64,000 bases of DNA from NCBI GenBank assembly GCA_027490095.1, contig JAIXYT010000025.1, positions 38,922-102,921 on the forward strand. Direction: 5' to 3'. Position numbers and translations under genes: made by a program. The notes under the pieces are model-generated. The model was not told the DNA's origin. It saw nothing but the letters and a program-made list of their open reading frames with translations, and ran no database searches. Below are positions 9,927 through 18,511 of this stretch, one piece after another; the first letter of the stretch is position 1, and each line of letters opens with the position of its first letter. The DNA is from Sphingomonadales bacterium. GTDB lineage: Bacteria > Pseudomonadota > Alphaproteobacteria > Sphingomonadales > Sphingomonadaceae.

Positions 9927-11476
9927 GTCGTGCCGCCCGTCCCGGGCACCGGCGCGACGGCCGTCGGGTCCACGCCCGCCGGGATGCCGGCATGGGCGAG
10001 ATCGCGCACCGGTTCGCCCTGGAACAGCGGAAGCACCTCGGTCGGCGTGGTGCGCTTGGCGCGCACGGCCTCCCGCGCGCTCTCCTTCAGCGATCGGTGC
10101 AGGCCGGCGGCCTCAAGCCGGCCTTCGCCGGCGCCTTCGTTGATGAGCGCGCGGACCGGGCCGTCGGTGGTGATCAGCTCGAACAGGCCGCGCCGGCGGG
10201 CATAGCCCGTGTGGCGACAGCTGGGGCAGCCATTGGCCTTGGCAACCGGCATCCCCGGCGTCAGCCCGATGCGCTGGGCCAGCGGGGCGGCCAGCGGCTC
10301 CTCGGTGACGCACACCGGGCAGACCTGGCGGGCAAGCCGCTGGGCGACCACGGCCCGCAGCGTCGCTGCGATCAGGAAGGTTTCCACGCCGAAGTCGCGG
10401 AGGCGGGTGATTGCGCCGGCCGCCGAATTGGCGTGCACGGTGGAGAGCACGAGGTGGCCCGTCAGCGCGGCCTGCACTGCGATCTCGGCGGTCTCCCGGT
10501 CGCGGATTTCGCCGACCATCACGACGTCGGGGTCCTGCCGCAGGATCGCCCGCAGCCCCTGCGCGAAGGTGAGGCCGACGCGGGTGTCCACCTGGGTCTG
10601 GCCGACGCCCGGGACGGCATATTCCACCGGGTCCTCGACCGTCAGGATGTTGCGCTTGCCGTCGTTCAGCTGCTTCAGCGCAGCGTAGAGCGTGGTCGTC
10701 TTCCCCGCGCCCGTGGGGCCGGTCACCAGCACGATGCCGTTGGGGGCGCCAAGCGCTTCGGTCAGCGCGCCGAGCGTTGCGGGATCGAGGCCGAGGTCCT
10801 TCAGTTCCAGCCCCACGCTCGACTGGTCGAGGATCCGCATCACCACCCGCTCGCCGCCGCGGGCCGGCAGCGTGGACACCCGCACGTCGAGCGCGCGCGT
10901 GCCCAGCGTCAGGGAGATCCGGCCGTCCTGCGGCAGGCGCTTTTCCGCAATGTCGAGGCGTGCCATCACCTTCACGCGGCTCACCAGCATCGGTGCGATC
11001 TGGGCCGGCAGGCGCAGCACCTCCTCCATCACCCCGTCGCGGCGGAAGCGCACCGACATCCCCGTCTCGTTCGCGCCGTCGCCGGCCTGGGGTTCGAGGT
11101 GGATGTCGGATGCGCCCTGCTGCACGGCCTGGGCGACGATGGCGTTGATCAGCCGGATCACCGGGGCTGCGTCGTCGTTGTCGAGAAGGTCCGCCGTGTC
11201 GCGCGCCAGCGTCGCGAGGTTGGAGGCCGCGGCCGCATCGGCGGCAGCCGACAGCCCGTCGGTCGCATAGGTTTCCGAAAGCAGCCGGTCGAACGCCTCG
11301 TCCGACAGGGAGTCGACCTGGATGGCCCGGCCGGCAACCCGGCGGGCCTCCAGGATGGCAGCGCCCTTGGCGCCGCGGCGCACGGCAAGCCTGTCGGATG
11401 CGGGCACCAGCAGCACCCCGTTCGCCCGCGCGAAGCTGTAGGGGATGGGCGGCGAGGCTGTCGGCTCCCGGCTCAT
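9923..11476 (-). CDS. gspE: Type II secretion ATPase GspE
   Basis: Cytoplasmic hexameric ATPase that powers pseudopilus assembly. The 517-residue protein has the N-terminal GspE domain, Walker A GPTGAGKT at about 253-260, an Asp box near 281, Walker B DPDVVMVGEIRD at 315-326, a His box HLVLSTVHAN at 341-350, and a four-Cys zinc site (C386-P-V-C389 and C417-P-S-C420). All catalytic motifs are intact. The ATG at 11476 lies 4 bases beyond the gspD stop. The 39 extra residues of the longer open frame are antisense-like and were dropped. Confidence 0.96.
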   Translation of the reverse strand: MSREPTASPPIPYSFARANGVLLVPASDRLAVRRGAKGAAILEARRVAGRAIQVDSLSDEAFDRLLSETYATDGLSAAADAAAASNLATLARDTADLLDNDDAAPVIRLINAIVAQAVQQGASDIHLEPQAGDGANETGMSVRFRRDGVMEEVLRLPAQIAPMLVSRVKVMARLDIAEKRLPQDGRISLTLGTRALDVRVSTLPARGGERVVMRILDQSSVGLELKDLGLDPATLGALTEALGAPNGIVLVTGPTGAGKTTTLYAALKQLNDGKRNILTVEDPVEYAVPGVGQTQVDTRVGLTFAQGLRAILRQDPDVVMVGEIRDRETAEIAVQAALTGHLVLSTVHANSAAGAITRLRDFGVETFLIAATLRAVVAQRLARQVCPVCVTEEPLAAPLAQRIGLTPGMPVAKANGCPSCRHTGYARRRGLFELITTDGPVRALINEGAGEGRLEAAGLHRSLKESAREAVRAKRTTPTEVLPLFQGEPVRDLAHAGIPAGVDPTAVAPVPGTGGTT

Positions 11477-11480
11477 GCCA

Positions 11481-13562
11481 TCACCGGGGTGGCATCGCCG
11501 GGGCGGGCTGCGCCGGCACCGCGGCCGCCGGCGCGGGGGCCGGGAAGGGCTCCGGTTTGTAGGGCGGCGCCGTGCGCAGATAGTCGTAGGCAAGCGAATC
11601 GAGCCGCGAATAGCCGTCGCGCGCTTCCTGGGCTTCGCGGATCCCGTCCCAGCGGTTGGCGGTCACGGCGTCGGCCTCGGACTGGGTCCGCACGACGGTG
11701 GGGCGGATGAAGATCATCAGGTTGGTCTTCACCCTTGAGCGGGACTTCGACCGGAAGAAGACGCCGAGGCCCGGGATGTCGCCGAGGATCGGGATCTTCT
11801 CCAGGCTGCGGCGCTCGTTGTCATCGAGCAGGCCGCCGAGCGCGAGGATCTGGCCGTCGCCCACCGTGACCGCGGTTTCCAGTTCGCGCTTGTTCAGGAT
11901 GAAGTCGCGGTCGGCAACCGTCGCCGCGATCGAGGAAACGACCTGGTTGATCGTCAGCGTGATGGTGCCGCCCGCATTGATCTGCGGCTTCACCGCCAGC
12001 TGGATGCCGACATCCTGACGCTGAACGGTGCGGAAGCTGTTGTCGAGATTCTGGCCCAGCGCCTCGCCGGTGGTGACGGGGATTTCCTGGCCGACGAGAA
12101 TTCGCGCCGGCTGGTTGTCGAGCGTCATGATCGAGGGCGTCGAGAGGATGTTCGAATCGACGTCGCTCTTCACCGCATTGATCACGAAGCCGAAGATGGT
12201 GCTGCCGCCGAGGCTCGCAATGCCCGAGGTAAGGCCCGTCGTGCCGAGCAGGCTCTGGACTGCCGCCTCCCGGAAGCCGTCGGCCACGTCGCCGGTGATC
12301 GCGCCTTTTTCGGCCGCAACCGCGCCTGCGACCGCGAGCAGGTTGGGCGACGCGTTGGAGAAGTTGGACGAGACCAGCGGCACCGTTCCATCGCGCCCGG
12401 CCAGCAGGAACTGGACCCCGAGCTTCTTCGCCGCCGTGTCGGAGATCTCGACGATGATGGCCTCCACCTGCACCTGGGCGCGGCGGGTGTCGAGCTGGCG
12501 GATCACTTCGCCCAGCTCGCGCTGGATTTCGGGCGGGGCTGCGATGATGAGCGCGTTGGCGCCTTCGTAGCGGGCGATGATCGCGCGGCGGCGGCTGTTG
12601 CCGGCGGCGACCCCCACATTCGCCGGCGTGGCCGCCGGTTGCGGCACAGGCTGCTGCTGTTGCTGCGGATTCCGGTTGCCGAAGGGGGTGCCGGCAAGGC
12701 CCGTGATCCCGCCCCCCGTCTGCACCGGGGTCGGGGTCTGCCCCATCAGCTGCTGCAGCACCGGCATCACGGCCGCCGCATCGGCATGCTGCAGGAAGAT
12801 CACCCGCGATTCCGAGCCCCCGGCCGCCTTCTGGTCGAGGTCGCGCGCGATCCCGGCGATGCGCTTCACCTGGTTGGCTTCGCCCCGGATCGCGATCGCG
12901 TTGGAAGCATCGATCGGCACCACCGACACCGCGCTCGCGGCATTGGCCTCGCCGCCCGGCTGCTGGACGAGACGCTGGAGCGACTGGGCAAGGTCGCGCG
13001 CGCCGGCGTTGCGAAGCTGCACGACCTGCGTTGTCGAGCGGTCCCGGTCGATGTCGCGCAGCACCTGGCGCGCGCGGCCGATGTTGTCGGCGAAATCCGC
13101 GATGATCACCGCATTGCCGGCCCGATTGGCCGACGCCGTGCCGTTGCGGCTGAGGATCGGGCGAAGCGAGTCGACCGCGGCCTGTGCATCGATGTTGGTG
13201 AGCGGGATGACGGCGGTGGAATAGCGCGCACCACCTGCCCCGGCGCCCGCCTCTGCGGGCTGGACCCGGTACTGCCCGGTGCCCGAGGGCACGGCGACAT
13301 AGCCGTTTGCCCTGAGCGTCGCGAGGAACAGTTCGAAATACTGGGTCCGGCCCAGCGGCTTTTCCGACACGACCGACACCTTGCCCTGGACGCGGGGGTC
13401 GATCACGAAGGTTGCCCCTGTCACGCGCGCGACATCGTCGATGAACGCGCGGATGTCGGCATCCCTGAGGTTGACGGTCGTCTGCGCCAGTGCAGGCATC
13501 GACACGGATGCCAGCAGCAGGCCGGCAGCAATCAGGCCGGAACGGATCGACGCGCGGATCAT
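11481..13562 (-). CDS. gspD: Type II secretion secretin GspD
   Basis: Outer-membrane secretin channel of the type II system, 693 residues. A signal peptide (cleavage after PALA) is followed by the N0-N3 ring-forming domains, starting VNLRDADIRAFIDDVARVTG, and then the secretin core with VxxxVPILGDIP-like text (EKIPILGDIPGLGVFF) near residue 595. A Gln/Pro-rich linker (RNPQQQQQPVPQPAATP) interrupts the N3 domain, as often seen. The C terminus is Pro/Ala rich. The ATG at 13562 overlaps the gspC stop (ATGA). No pilotin gene was recognised nearby. Confidence 0.96.
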   Translation of the reverse strand: MIRASIRSGLIAAGLLLASVSMPALAQTTVNLRDADIRAFIDDVARVTGATFVIDPRVQGKVSVVSEKPLGRTQYFELFLATLRANGYVAVPSGTGQYRVQPAEAGAGAGGARYSTAVIPLTNIDAQAAVDSLRPILSRNGTASANRAGNAVIIADFADNIGRARQVLRDIDRDRSTTQVVQLRNAGARDLAQSLQRLVQQPGGEANAASAVSVVPIDASNAIAIRGEANQVKRIAGIARDLDQKAAGGSESRVIFLQHADAAAVMPVLQQLMGQTPTPVQTGGGITGLAGTPFGNRNPQQQQQPVPQPAATPANVGVAAGNSRRRAIIARYEGANALIIAAPPEIQRELGEVIRQLDTRRAQVQVEAIIVEISDTAAKKLGVQFLLAGRDGTVPLVSSNFSNASPNLLAVAGAVAAEKGAITGDVADGFREAAVQSLLGTTGLTSGIASLGGSTIFGFVINAVKSDVDSNILSTPSIMTLDNQPARILVGQEIPVTTGEALGQNLDNSFRTVQRQDVGIQLAVKPQINAGGTITLTINQVVSSIAATVADRDFILNKRELETAVTVGDGQILALGGLLDDNERRSLEKIPILGDIPGLGVFFRSKSRSRVKTNLMIFIRPTVVRTQSEADAVTANRWDGIREAQEARDGYSRLDSLAYDYLRTAPPYKPEPFPAPAPAAAVPAQPAPAMPPR

Positions 13563-14188
13563 TGCCCGCCCCCGTCGTCCGGGCCGCGCTGCGCGCCCTG
13601 GGCGGGGGGTGAAGCCGGCATGTCCAGCCCGGATGGCGGGGCCGGGTCCGCCTCCGGATCGGCTGGTGCGCCCGCCTGGCCTCCGGATGCGCCGCCGATC
13701 GGCGGCGGGGGTGCCGACGGTGCGCCGCCCGATGCGCCCGGATCGAACCGCTGCACGGTCTCGGAACCGCCGGTGTCCAGCCAGAGCGCTTCGCGCGTGC
13801 CGCCGCGATCGAGCACCACATGGTCGGCGGCGATGGCCGCCAGCGTCACGCCGTCGGCCAGCGTGTCGCCCACGGCGAACACCTGCTGCTGGCCGTCGCC
13901 CGTTGCAATGATCGCGCTGCCGCGGCCGGTTGCCGAATCGGCCCTGACGCCATGCAGGCTGAACGGCAATGCCGTGACGGGAAGGCCGTCGCCCGTGCCG
14001 GGGGATGTGGGAAAGAAGGGGTCGACGCGCGAAAGCAGGGCGCGGTCGGCAAGCGCCGGCGGGGCGAAGGCCGGGGCAGCCGGAAGCGGGGCGAGCGCGA
14101 TGGTCACGGCACGCCAGGCCAGCAGGGCGGCTGCCAGAAGCAGCGCCGCCAGAAGAAGATGTCCCGGGTGGAACCGTGTTGCCGTCAC
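13559..14188 (-). CDS. gspC: Type II secretion protein GspC
   Basis: A 209-residue bitopic protein that links the inner-membrane platform to the secretin. It has a short cytoplasmic start, a membrane helix (HLLLAALLLAAALLAWRAV) and a periplasmic homology-region domain (about residues 65-130, LPFSLHGVRAD...VFAVGDTLADGVTLAAIAADHVVLDRGG). The C terminus is a disordered Pro/Gly/Ala tail with no PDZ domain. No ATG is available near the N terminus. GTG at 14188 gives a sensible protein and is the likely start. The gene heads the operon after a 160-bp gap behind the prepilin peptidase. Confidence 0.85.
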   Translation of the reverse strand: MTATRFHPGHLLLAALLLAAALLAWRAVTIALAPLPAAPAFAPPALADRALLSRVDPFFPTSPGTGDGLPVTALPFSLHGVRADSATGRGSAIIATGDGQQQVFAVGDTLADGVTLAAIAADHVVLDRGGTREALWLDTGGSETVQRFDPGASGGAPSAPPPPIGGASGGQAGAPADPEADPAPPSGLDMPASPPAQGAQRGPDDGGGQ

Positions 14189-14348
14189 GACGAAGTCGGG
14201 CCCTCGAAAATGTGCGAGCCGGCGATGGAGAAGGTCATGACGGTGCCTGTCGGTTCGCGGCTGGGTTGGGATGATGCCCCGCTGCACAGGGGTCCTCGAA
14301 CCGTTGGCGTAGGGATGATTCCGATTCGCTTCAAGGCTTTGTCCCTCC

Positions 14349-15086
14349 TCAACCGGCAGCCGACGCCTGCCCTGCAAGCCACAGCGGAAAGGCCGCGAGT
14401 GCAAGGCAGGCACCGAAGGGCACGGGGTCGGCAGCGCCGAGGCCGGTGCGACGGGCGCGCACGGCAGCGTAGGCGAGGCCGGCCAGCGCCGACAGCAGCA
14501 GTAACGGTGCCAGCATAGCAACGCTTAACCAAGATCCGATCGCCGCCATCAACTTGGCATCGCCAAGCCCCAGCCCGTCGCGGCCGCGCAAGGCGCGATA
14601 GAGCAGGGCGATTGCCAGGAACCCCCCGCCGCCCACGGCCGCGCCCAGCAGGCGGTCGGCCGGGCCGCCGGCGCCGAACAGCAGCCCCAATCCCAGAAGC
14701 GGAAGGGTCAGGCGGTCGGGCAGCCACAGGTGGCCGAGATCGAGGGCCATCAGGGCCAGCAGGATCCAGCCGAACAGCGCCCCCGCCAGGCCGGTCGGCC
14801 CGGGTTGCACGAGGAAGGCAAGCACGCCGACGGCGGCGGCTGCCCCTTCCAGCGCAGGATGCAGGGCGGGAATCGGCGCCCCGCAGTGCCGACAACGGCC
14901 GCGGAATGCCGCCCAGGACAACAGGGGGACAAGGTCGCGCGCCTCCAGCTGGACTCCGCAGCCGTCGCACCGTGACCGCCCGGACAGCGGCCGGCCCTCC
15001 GGCCAGCGCAGCACAAGGGTCGCGAGGAACGACCCGGCCACAAGGCCGAGGAAGCCCCCGAGAATCGGCCAGACCCAGACGTCCAT
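14349..15086 (-). CDS. gspO: Prepilin peptidase (type IV leader peptidase)
   Basis: Membrane aspartic protease that cleaves prepilin leaders and N-methylates the new N terminus. The 245-residue protein has the N-terminal zinc cluster (CDGC near residue 40 and CRHC near residue 66), about seven membrane helices, and the two catalytic Asp motifs ALDLGHLWLPDRLT and GLGDAKLMA. It lies directly upstream of gspC on the same strand and would process GspG, I, J and K encoded downstream. Length and motifs are complete. Confidence 0.95.
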   Translation of the reverse strand: MDVWVWPILGGFLGLVAGSFLATLVLRWPEGRPLSGRSRCDGCGVQLEARDLVPLLSWAAFRGRCRHCGAPIPALHPALEGAAAAVGVLAFLVQPGPTGLAGALFGWILLALMALDLGHLWLPDRLTLPLLGLGLLFGAGGPADRLLGAAVGGGGFLAIALLYRALRGRDGLGLGDAKLMAAIGSWLSVAMLAPLLLLSALAGLAYAAVRARRTGLGAADPVPFGACLALAAFPLWLAGQASAAG

Positions 15087-15144
15087 CCGGCTAGGCGTCG
15101 GACAGGCACGGCCACAAGTAAACCCCGGGACCCCACCGCGGCGC

Positions 15145-15174
15145 TTGCCAGTGCGTTAATATCTGTCAATATCT
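15145..15174 (+). promoter_or_regulatory. AT-rich promoter region with direct heptamer repeat
   Basis: An AT-rich island in very GC-rich DNA, 40-70 bp before the first gene of the peroxidase/P450 operon. The heptamer AATATCT occurs at 15158-15164 and again at 15168-15174, one helical turn apart, as expected for an operator. A TTGCCA hexamer at 15145-15150 lies 17 bp before AATATC, which gives a weak sigma70-like match. This is a candidate only. Confidence 0.4.
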
Positions 15175-15213
15175 TAAGGGGGTCAGGCCTGTAAGCGCAG
15201 GTGGGGGAATCCA

Positions 15214-15918
15214 ATGTCGAACGTCGCCGGCAAGGCCTATGCGATGAACGTGCTGACGCCGATCAGGCCCGGATCGCGGGCTGGCCGATTCGGCATCGAC
15301 CGCACCTGGACCAACCATTTCCTCTTCCACGCGGCCCGGGCGCTGCCCGACCGGCTGATGGGGCTTCTGGGCCTGTCGATCATCCATTTCGCGCGCTGGA
15401 TCGTCATCCGCCGCGACCAGTGGCCCGATCTCGGCCAGCCGCCCGAGCAGCTCATCAACGACTATGTGCTGTTCTGCTCCAACTTCAACGGCACCTGGGA
15501 CCAGTATATCGACGCCTTCGCCGACGGCCTTCCCAGCGGGCTCGACCTGTTCTGGTATTCGGCCACCAAATATCCCAAGTCGATCCCGATCGGCCCGTTC
15601 AAGGCCTATATCCGGGCCAACCAGGTCGACACCGACCATTATTACAACGCCACGCCCGGCGCCGCGCAGCGCGACGTCAAGGCGGCGCTGCGGGTGAGGC
15701 GGGCGGTGCTGCGGCTGCAGGAGGCGCACAAGGCCGGCCCGGACGCCTTCGGCAAGGCCTGGGTGACCGAGCTCCGCACCATCCAGAACGACCTCGGCTC
15801 GCCGGGTTTCGCGCCGGTCGCCTCCAACGACACGGCGCGCGCCGATCTCAACCGCCAGCCGCTGGTGCGGGCGCGCTGGGGCGCAGCGCAGCAAGGGGCA
15901 TCGGGGGGCTCGCGCTGA
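15214..15918 (+). CDS. Uncharacterised protein, first gene of DyP/P450 operon
   Basis: A 234-residue protein that I cannot assign to a named family. No signal peptide is visible, but a moderately hydrophobic stretch (LMGLLGLSIIHFARWIVI, about residues 48-65) could associate with the membrane. A conserved-looking core runs YVLFCSNFNGTWDQYIDAF, then FKAYIRANQVDT (129-140) and YYNATPG. The FxAY-xx-QVDT block recurs in the product of the next gene, so the two appear to share a domain. The ATG at 15214 is followed by a stop that overlaps the next ATG (TGATG), which indicates coupling. A role with the peroxidase and P450 is inferred from the operon only. Confidence 0.85.
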   Translation: MSNVAGKAYAMNVLTPIRPGSRAGRFGIDRTWTNHFLFHAARALPDRLMGLLGLSIIHFARWIVIRRDQWPDLGQPPEQLINDYVLFCSNFNGTWDQYIDAFADGLPSGLDLFWYSATKYPKSIPIGPFKAYIRANQVDTDHYYNATPGAAQRDVKAALRVRRAVLRLQEAHKAGPDAFGKAWVTELRTIQNDLGSPGFAPVASNDTARADLNRQPLVRARWGAAQQGASGGSR

Positions 15919-16928
15919 TGCCGAACATCGACGGCGGCCATTATTTCCTGACCCTGCTGGTGCCGGTGAAGGTGGGCGAGCCTGTGGCGGCCGACGGCCG
16001 CGTGACGACGCACAGCCACTTGCTGCGCGAGGAGCTGGCCAACCTGCCGACCGCGCAGCAGAGCCCGGTTTCCATCGACACCGGGCTCGTGAGCCCGTTT
16101 GCGCGCTGCCGGCGGACGCATTTCCTGCGCCTCTTCGTGATCGACCAGCCGATGTTCAACGGGCGGGACCCGATGGACCCGCTCTTGAACGTGATCGTGA
16201 AGAAGGACCCGCTGGTCCACCAGCCGTTCGACGTGCTGTCGCGCCCCTGGCTCGCGATGTCGGCCGATTTCGATCTGAGGCCGAACGAGCCCGACCAGGG
16301 CCTTGCCAGCTGGGCTGAAGGGCTGTGGACCAACAGCGAGGCCGAGATGCGCGCCGTGTTCGGCCACTGCCACGGCTTCGACGATGTGAACGACGCTTCG
16401 GCGTTCGCGGCCTATGTGAAGCGCTGCCAGGTCGACACGACGATGAGTTTCAACGACTATTGGCCCGGCCGGCCGCCGCTGAAGGGGCCGACGATCAACA
16501 ACCTGATCCTGCGCGCCGCCGTCCCGGCCGTGCTTGCCGGGCTTGTCGTGCTGCTGCTGGGCGGCGGCTGGTGGGCGCTACCTGCCGCTCTCGCAGGCCT
16601 CGCGCTTGGCGCCTGGCTCGTCGTCCGCTTCCTCTGGACCACGGGCGCGAAGCCCTTCCCGCCGGCGCCCGACAGCGATTTGCCCAGCGTGCTGAAGGCG
16701 CTCCATGTGCAGCAGCGCTTCGCCTTCTTCGCCGAGGCCGTGCAGGAGATGGACGCGGGCGCGCTCCACCGCAGCTTCGGCCAGTGGCTGGCCGATGTCC
16801 GACCCGACGATCTCGACAGCCCCACCCAGGCGCCCGGCGTGATCCGCTCCGACGGGGTGCTGCTGCCGAGCCCCGACCTCATCCCCGACAAGCAAGTCGA
16901 CGCAGCCGGCAAGGCGGTGCTGCTGTGA
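15918..16928 (+). CDS. Uncharacterised membrane protein of DyP/P450 operon
   Basis: A 336-residue protein of no family I recognise. Residues 1-120 form a soluble domain with RRTHFLRLFVIDQPMFNGRDP. Residues 110-185 hold the segment related to the previous gene product: ADFD near 117, then FAAYVKRCQVDT (163-174) and FNDYWPG. Two membrane helices follow (about 199-216 and 218-238), and a soluble C-terminal tail of about 95 residues contains VLKALHVQQRFAFFAEAVQEMD. It could anchor the operon's haem enzymes at the inner membrane, which is inference. The ATG overlaps the upstream stop and the TGA overlaps the GTG of the peroxidase gene. Confidence 0.85.
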   Translation: MPNIDGGHYFLTLLVPVKVGEPVAADGRVTTHSHLLREELANLPTAQQSPVSIDTGLVSPFARCRRTHFLRLFVIDQPMFNGRDPMDPLLNVIVKKDPLVHQPFDVLSRPWLAMSADFDLRPNEPDQGLASWAEGLWTNSEAEMRAVFGHCHGFDDVNDASAFAAYVKRCQVDTTMSFNDYWPGRPPLKGPTINNLILRAAVPAVLAGLVVLLLGGGWWALPAALAGLALGAWLVVRFLWTTGAKPFPPAPDSDLPSVLKALHVQQRFAFFAEAVQEMDAGALHRSFGQWLADVRPDDLDSPTQAPGVIRSDGVLLPSPDLIPDKQVDAAGKAVLL

Positions 16929-18511
16929 GTGCACCCATCGCGCCCGAGCTGGAGCTTGGCGACCTGCAGGGCGGAATCCTGTCGGCCTATGGCAAGCTGG
17001 GCTTTCCCAAGGCGCGCTACATCCTGTTCCACGTGACCGACCCGGCCGCCGGCCGCGCCTTTGTCGAGGCGCTGCGTCCGCTGGTGACGACCGCGCGGCG
17101 CTGGCCTTCGAGCAAGGGGATTTCGATGGGCAAGAACCCGCAGGCGCGGCCCGACTGTACGCTGAACCTTGCCTTCACCTTCTGGGGCCTGCTCGCGCTC
17201 GACGTGCCGACCCGCAGCTTGCGCGGCATGCCCGACGAGTTCATCGACGGCATGGCGGTGCGCGCGCCCATCCTGGGCGACGACATCCTCGACAACCGCC
17301 CCGCCAACTGGGACGCGGTGTGGCAGCCGGGCGCCCCCAAGGCGCACATCCTGGTGATGCTGAACGCCCGCGACGACGGCGAGGGGAACCCGCATCCGGC
17401 GCTGCAGCAACTGACCGACTTGGTGCTGGCGGCCGCCGCCGCCCGCCCCGGCGTCACGCTGCTGCGCGGCCACCGCGGCGCGGACGACCGCTGGCAGGAG
17501 CTGACCGCGATGTACGCGCCGGGCGCCGACGGCAAGCCGCGCCCGCTTCCGACCGAGCATTTCGGCTTCGTCGATGCGATCGGGGACCCTGTGTTCGAAG
17601 GGCAATATCCCGGCCGCGAGGAGCTGAAGCGATGCGTGGGGCAGGGCGCGGTCGACGGGCGCGGCAACTGGCGGCCGCTGGCGCCGGGCGAGTTCATCCT
17701 GGGCTGGACCGACGAGGCGCAGGAGGTGGCGGGTGCGGCCATGCCGCTCGATTTCAGCCGCAACGGCAGCTTCTTCGCCTATCGCAAGCTGCACCAGAAT
17801 CTGGATGCGTGGGACCAGTGGATCGCGGCGCGCGCCAAGGGCCTTGCCGCCACCTGGGGCCTTTCCGATCTTGGCGAAGCGGCGGCGCTGTTGAAGGCGA
17901 AGATGGCCGGCCGCTGGGCCGACGGCGTGCCGCTGCTGCTGGCGCCGACGCCGCAAGCCCATGTCGCCTTCAACACACGCTGGAAGCCCGGCAGCCGGGA
18001 GTGGCTGGAGCAGATCACCAACTTCACCTTCCTCGACGACATCGATGGCGCGAAATGCCCCGTCACGGCCCACATCCGCCGGGCGAACACGCGCGACATG
18101 CTGGACCCGCTGTGGGACCAGGGGGCGGAAAACCGCATGGGCTCTGCCCTCAACAACCGGCGCCGGATGCTCAGGCGCGGGCTGCCCTATGGCGGGCGTG
18201 GCGACCCCCAGGGCGAACATGGCATCGTGCTGCTCGCCCATTGCGCCAGCCTGTTCCGCCAGTTCGAATTCGTGCAGCAGCAGTGGATGAACTATGGGCT
18301 GGATTTCAACGCCGGGAACGACGCCTGCCCGATCGTGGGCGCCCACCAGCCGGGCGCCCGCTTCGTGATCGCGGCCCCCGATGATCAGAAGCCGCCCTTC
18401 ATCGCCTCGGGCCTTCCGCAGTTTGTCAGCACGCGCGGCGGGGACTATTTCTTCGCGCCCTCGATGACTGCGCTCAGGATGATCGGGACCGGCGTCGTGG
18501 ATCCGACATGA
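16925..18511 (+). CDS. DyP-type haem peroxidase
   Basis: A 528-residue DyP-type peroxidase. These are b-type haem enzymes that oxidise dyes, phenols or unknown substrates with hydrogen peroxide. Visible hallmarks are the GxxDG-type motif as GFVDA at 214-218 (catalytic Asp217 kept, final Gly replaced by Ala), the proximal haem ligand His383 in TAHIRRANTR, and the distal Arg cluster RRRMLRRGLPYG at 412-423. No Tat or Sec signal is seen, so it is probably cytoplasmic. The start is GTG at 16925, overlapping the previous stop (GTGA). The length fits the long DyP subgroup. A P450 gene follows with a 4-bp overlap. Confidence 0.9.
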   Translation: MSAPIAPELELGDLQGGILSAYGKLGFPKARYILFHVTDPAAGRAFVEALRPLVTTARRWPSSKGISMGKNPQARPDCTLNLAFTFWGLLALDVPTRSLRGMPDEFIDGMAVRAPILGDDILDNRPANWDAVWQPGAPKAHILVMLNARDDGEGNPHPALQQLTDLVLAAAAARPGVTLLRGHRGADDRWQELTAMYAPGADGKPRPLPTEHFGFVDAIGDPVFEGQYPGREELKRCVGQGAVDGRGNWRPLAPGEFILGWTDEAQEVAGAAMPLDFSRNGSFFAYRKLHQNLDAWDQWIAARAKGLAATWGLSDLGEAAALLKAKMAGRWADGVPLLLAPTPQAHVAFNTRWKPGSREWLEQITNFTFLDDIDGAKCPVTAHIRRANTRDMLDPLWDQGAENRMGSALNNRRRMLRRGLPYGGRGDPQGEHGIVLLAHCASLFRQFEFVQQQWMNYGLDFNAGNDACPIVGAHQPGARFVIAAPDDQKPPFIASGLPQFVSTRGGDYFFAPSMTALRMIGTGVVDPT

